A stretch of DNA of 7,404 bases from Anaerolineales bacterium (GTDB lineage Bacteria; Chloroflexota; Anaerolineae; Anaerolineales; DRMV01). Numbering within the stretch: the stretch's first letter is position 1; every line of letters starts with the position of its first letter. The notes under the pieces are model-generated. The model was not told the origin of the DNA. It saw only the letters and a list, made by a program, of their open reading frames with translations, and ran no database searches. Where the stretch lies: the NCBI GenBank assembly GCA_015494815.1, contig WGAK01000160.1:1-7404 (forward strand), written 5' to 3'. Both the position numbers and the translations under genes were made by a program. Below, piece by piece: positions 5,489 through 7,404 of this stretch.

Positions 5489-6511
5489 ATGGACGAACAG
5501 CCCCGTGTGAATCTCAACACGGCCTCGCGCGAGGACCTGATTGCCGTGCCCGGCATCGGCCCCGCGCTGGCGGACCGCATCCTGGCGGCTCGCCCCTTTG
5601 CTTCGTGGGATGAGGTGCTGGCCGTGCCCGGCATTGGCCCGCGCGCGCTGGAACGCCTCAAGCCCTACATCACCTTGGGTGCGACCGAACCCACGCTCCC
5701 AGACGAGGCCGGCGAGGCCGACCACGCCGACGACGCGGCCTCCGAGCCCGCCGCGGCCGAAGGCCCCGCCGACGCAGCCCCGGCCGAGACCGAACCCGAG
5801 CCTCCGGACGAGGCCCCCGCGTTCGACGACGCGGCCTTCGAGCCCCCCGCCGCAGACGAAGGTCCCGCGGACGCGGCGTCGGCCGAGGCCGAACCGACCG
5901 CGCCCCCGTGGGAGGCGCCACCTTCGCAGGAGGAAGTCGGCCCCGCGGCAGCCCCCGAAACCGCGGTCACGCCGTCACCCCCCACTGCGTCCGACCGCGG
6001 CACCCAGGTGGGCCTGGCCTATGTGGTTCTGGCCTCGGTGTTGTCCTTTGTTTTGGCCGTCATCGTTACTTTGGCCTTGTTGGCCGGCATCAACGGCGGT
6101 CTGCGCTACGGCTCGCGGGCCCAGATGCGCGACGCCTACATCCGCTTCGAGGCTCTGGACAAGCGTCTCGGCGACCTGGACACGCAAATCCGACGCCTGC
6201 AAGACCGGCTCAGCGCGGTGGAAACCCAAACCCGCCGCATCGAAGCCCTGGAGAACGAGGTGGGTGCGCTGCAGAGCGACCTGGAAGCCACCCGCGCCGA
6301 AATGGAAGAAGCGCGCGCCCAAATCGAGACCCTGCAGGCCCAAAACGACCGTTTCCTCCAATTCTTCAAAGGCTTGCGTGATTTGATGGATGAGGCCTTT
6401 GGGCCCGCGCCCGATGAGTCGTCGCCCGCCGAAACGACGCCCACGCCGTCACCGACGCCCGGCACCACGCCCATCCCTACCCCCACGCCCATGTCGGGAG
6501 GTGAGTCATGA
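5489..6511 (+). CDS. Single-pass membrane protein with N-terminal ComEA-like helix-hairpin-helix domain and coiled coil
   Basis: The 340-residue protein has a clear modular order. Residues 7-61 form a ComEA-type tandem helix-hairpin-helix: V-N-L-N-T-A-S at 7-13, PGIGPALADRI at 21-31 and PGIGPRALERL at 47-57, a fold that binds the DNA backbone non-specifically. Residues 66-165 are an Ala/Pro/Glu/Asp linker with about 27 acidic residues and no Lys or Arg. One membrane helix follows (about 175-201), then a coiled coil (about 212-292) and a Thr/Pro/Ser tail (316-334). ComEA proper has its membrane helix before the DNA-binding domain; here the order is reversed. Thr-Pro tails usually lie outside the cell, which would put the HhH domain inside, but the acidic linker and the arginines just after the helix allow the opposite topology. 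It overlaps the next gene by 4 nt. A DNA-envelope tether or a DNA-uptake role are both possible; the function is not established. Confidence 0.85.
   Translation: MDEQPRVNLNTASREDLIAVPGIGPALADRILAARPFASWDEVLAVPGIGPRALERLKPYITLGATEPTLPDEAGEADHADDAASEPAAAEGPADAAPAETEPEPPDEAPAFDDAAFEPPAADEGPADAASAEAEPTAPPWEAPPSQEEVGPAAAPETAVTPSPPTASDRGTQVGLAYVVLASVLSFVLAVIVTLALLAGINGGLRYGSRAQMRDAYIRFEALDKRLGDLDTQIRRLQDRLSAVETQTRRIEALENEVGALQSDLEATRAEMEEARAQIETLQAQNDRFLQFFKGLRDLMDEAFGPAPDESSPAETTPTPSPTPGTTPIPTPTPMSGGES
5729..5896 (+). repeat. Imperfect internal duplication in the acidic linker
   Basis: Two copies, at 5729-5797 and 5825-5896, encode closely related segments. Both start with D-D-A-A, share the core E-G-P-A-D-A-A and end in E-P; the period is about 96-99 bp with one extra codon in the second copy. 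The linker therefore probably grew by tandem duplication, which fits a length-tolerant spacer role. Confidence 0.65.
6434..6490 (+). repeat. Low-complexity Thr-Pro tail in the HhH protein
   Basis: Codons for Thr, Pro and Ser repeat (residues 316-334, T-P-T-P-S-P-T-P and similar), giving ACGCCC/ACGCCG-like DNA repeats. Such tails are common as extracellular or wall-spanning linkers and support a surface location for the C-terminus. Confidence 0.7.
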
Positions 6512-7386
6512 GCGGCCCCATGCCTGTGCCCCCACCGCAACCGTCCTTTGGGCAGCGGGTGGCGCGCTTTATCGGGCATCTGCTGCGCCTGGTGCTGTGG
6601 ACTTTGTTCCTGGTGGCCGTGCTGGCCGGTCTGGCCATGCTCATCGGCTGGGGCATTCCGTATGTGGACCGCACCATCGTACAGCCCCTGCAGGATGCCC
6701 GGGCCCGGCTGGCGCATCTGGAGGACGCGCACGCCACCCTGGCCCAGCAAGTGGCCGCCAACGAAGCCCAGGTGGCCGACCTGGCCGACCGCCTGGACGC
6801 GCTGCAGGCCCGGCAGCAGGAACTGGCGGACCAACTGCAGGCCCTGGCTGCGCAGACCGACACCCTCACCGGCCAGAGCAGCGCCTATCAGGCCCACCTC
6901 GCCGACCTGGAAGACCGCATCGCGGCCCTGCAGGATTCGCTGGCCGACCTGGAGGCCCAGCAAGCCGACCTGGAGGCCCTGGGCGCGGACCTGACCGCGC
7001 TGCAGCGCCAATGGACCCTGCAGCGGGCGCTGCTGCATGTGAGTCAGGCGCGGCTGGCCCTGGTGCAAGAAGACTGGCGCCTGGCGCAAGAGGAAATGGA
7101 CCGCGCGGCCGCGGCCCTGAGCGATTTGGCCACGCGCCTCAGCGACCCCCGCGCCCTCGAAGCCCTGGACGAGGCCCAAACCCGCCTGCGCCTGGCGCGC
7201 GGCAAGGCCCTCACCGCGCCCGACATCGCGGCCCGGGACCTGGATGTGGTGTGGACCCTGCTCAACCAGACCTTCCCGCCGCCGGGGCCGTTGCCCACCG
7301 CGGCCGCGTCCGAGGCCACCACGCCCGAGCCCATCCTCAGCCCAACGCCGACCTTCACGCCGACGCCCACCCCGCCTCGTCCCTGA
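6508..7386 (+). CDS. Single-pass membrane coiled-coil protein with HemX-like layout, function unknown
   Basis: The 292-residue protein begins with a short Pro-rich cytoplasmic segment followed by basic residues (RVARFIGHLLR, 17-27), then one membrane helix (about 28-50), predicting N-in/C-out. Residues 55-166 are a strong coiled coil with near-exact heptads (A-D-L-E type, 132-166). A helical domain follows (about 166-256) with the pattern L-L-H-V-S-Q-A-R-L-A-L, then D-P-R-A-L-E-A-L, and ends in a Thr-Pro tail (278-290). The order TM, coiled coil, helical repeat-like domain resembles the HemX family (uroporphyrinogen-III C-methyltransferase-like membrane proteins), but this is a resemblance by eye; no heme genes are nearby and I do not assign that function. 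GGAGG at 6497-6501 and an ATGA overlap couple it to the HhH protein, whose TM/coiled-coil/tail layout it mirrors, suggesting partners in one envelope complex. Confidence 0.82.
   Translation: MSGPMPVPPPQPSFGQRVARFIGHLLRLVLWTLFLVAVLAGLAMLIGWGIPYVDRTIVQPLQDARARLAHLEDAHATLAQQVAANEAQVADLADRLDALQARQQELADQLQALAAQTDTLTGQSSAYQAHLADLEDRIAALQDSLADLEAQQADLEALGADLTALQRQWTLQRALLHVSQARLALVQEDWRLAQEEMDRAAAALSDLATRLSDPRALEALDEAQTRLRLARGKALTAPDIAARDLDVVWTLLNQTFPPPGPLPTAAASEATTPEPILSPTPTFTPTPTPPRP
6901..7005 (+). repeat. Heptad repeat visible at DNA level in coiled coil
   Basis: Five consecutive seven-residue units (residues 132-166) begin A-D-L, A-A-L, A-D-L, A-D-L, A-D-L. The DNA GCCGACCTGGAGGCC occurs identically at 6943-6957 and 6964-6978, exactly 21 bp apart, indicating recent duplication of heptad units or strong constraint on codon choice. 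Confidence 0.7.
7339..7383 (+). repeat. Low-complexity Thr-Pro tail in the coiled-coil protein
   Basis: Residues 278-292 (S-P-T-P-T-F-T-P-T-P-T-P-P) repeat the style of the tail on the upstream protein. With the N-in membrane anchor this tail is predicted to be outside the cell. Confidence 0.7.
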
Positions 7387-7398
7387 ACCCGCGCCCCC

Positions 7399-7404
7399 GG
7401 AGGT
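7399..7404 (+). promoter_or_regulatory. Ribosome binding site of a gene beyond the window
   Basis: GGAGGT occupies the last six bases, 12 nt after the stop of the coiled-coil gene. A further + strand gene probably starts within about 5-10 nt past the window edge, so this operon has at least three members. Confidence 0.6.

Noticed and set aside
1..7404. CRISPR arrays, tRNA/rRNA genes, insertion sequences
   Set aside because: No regularly spaced repeats, no tRNA-like cloverleaf or rRNA sequence, and no transposase or terminal inverted repeats were seen; coding density leaves little room.

Overview
The window is GC-rich bacterial DNA, with codon third positions dominated by G and C. All eight recognisable genes are on the + strand and tightly packed. 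The best guess at the source is an uncultured or thermophilic member of Chloroflexota (Anaerolineae-like). The clues are a Ser/Thr kinase with a membrane tail, Thr-Pro repeat tails on envelope proteins, and a near-consensus extended -10 promoter in a GC-rich background. This is an inference from style; no marker gene in the window settles it.

Region 1 (2-5299) reads as one long operon. It runs: the 3' end of a Ser/Thr protein kinase with a C-terminal membrane anchor; ribulose-phosphate 3-epimerase (rpe); a TerC-family membrane protein (probable metal-ion exporter); a ketopantoate-reductase-like (PanE/ApbA) oxidoreductase; an LPG-synthase-TM/YbhN-type flippase-like membrane protein; an extended SDR sugar epimerase of the CDP-paratose 2-epimerase (Tyv) type; and a small two-helix membrane protein of unknown function. 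Successive gaps are 10 nt and 31 nt, followed by overlaps of 1, 4, 4 and 11 nt, so translational coupling is likely. The kinase-rpe adjacency recalls the prkC-rsgA-rpe order of Firmicutes. The flippase-epimerase-small membrane protein block hints at envelope glycolipid work, but no pathway can be assigned.

Region 2 (5300-5488) is the only sizeable intergenic stretch. It holds an AT-rich island, a perfect extended -10 element (TGCTATAAT), and a leader of about 105-120 nt that can fold into nested hairpins and ends in a perfect AGGAGGT ribosome binding site.

Region 3 (5489-7404) is a second transcription unit of two overlapping genes for single-pass membrane coiled-coil proteins with Thr-Pro tails. 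The first carries a ComEA-like tandem helix-hairpin-helix DNA-binding domain at its N-terminus, then an acidic linker of 100 residues with no Lys or Arg. The second has a HemX-like layout (short N-terminus, TM helix, heptad coiled coil, helical domain). A strong ribosome binding site in the last six bases shows the operon continues beyond the window. This pair is the least explained and most interesting content.
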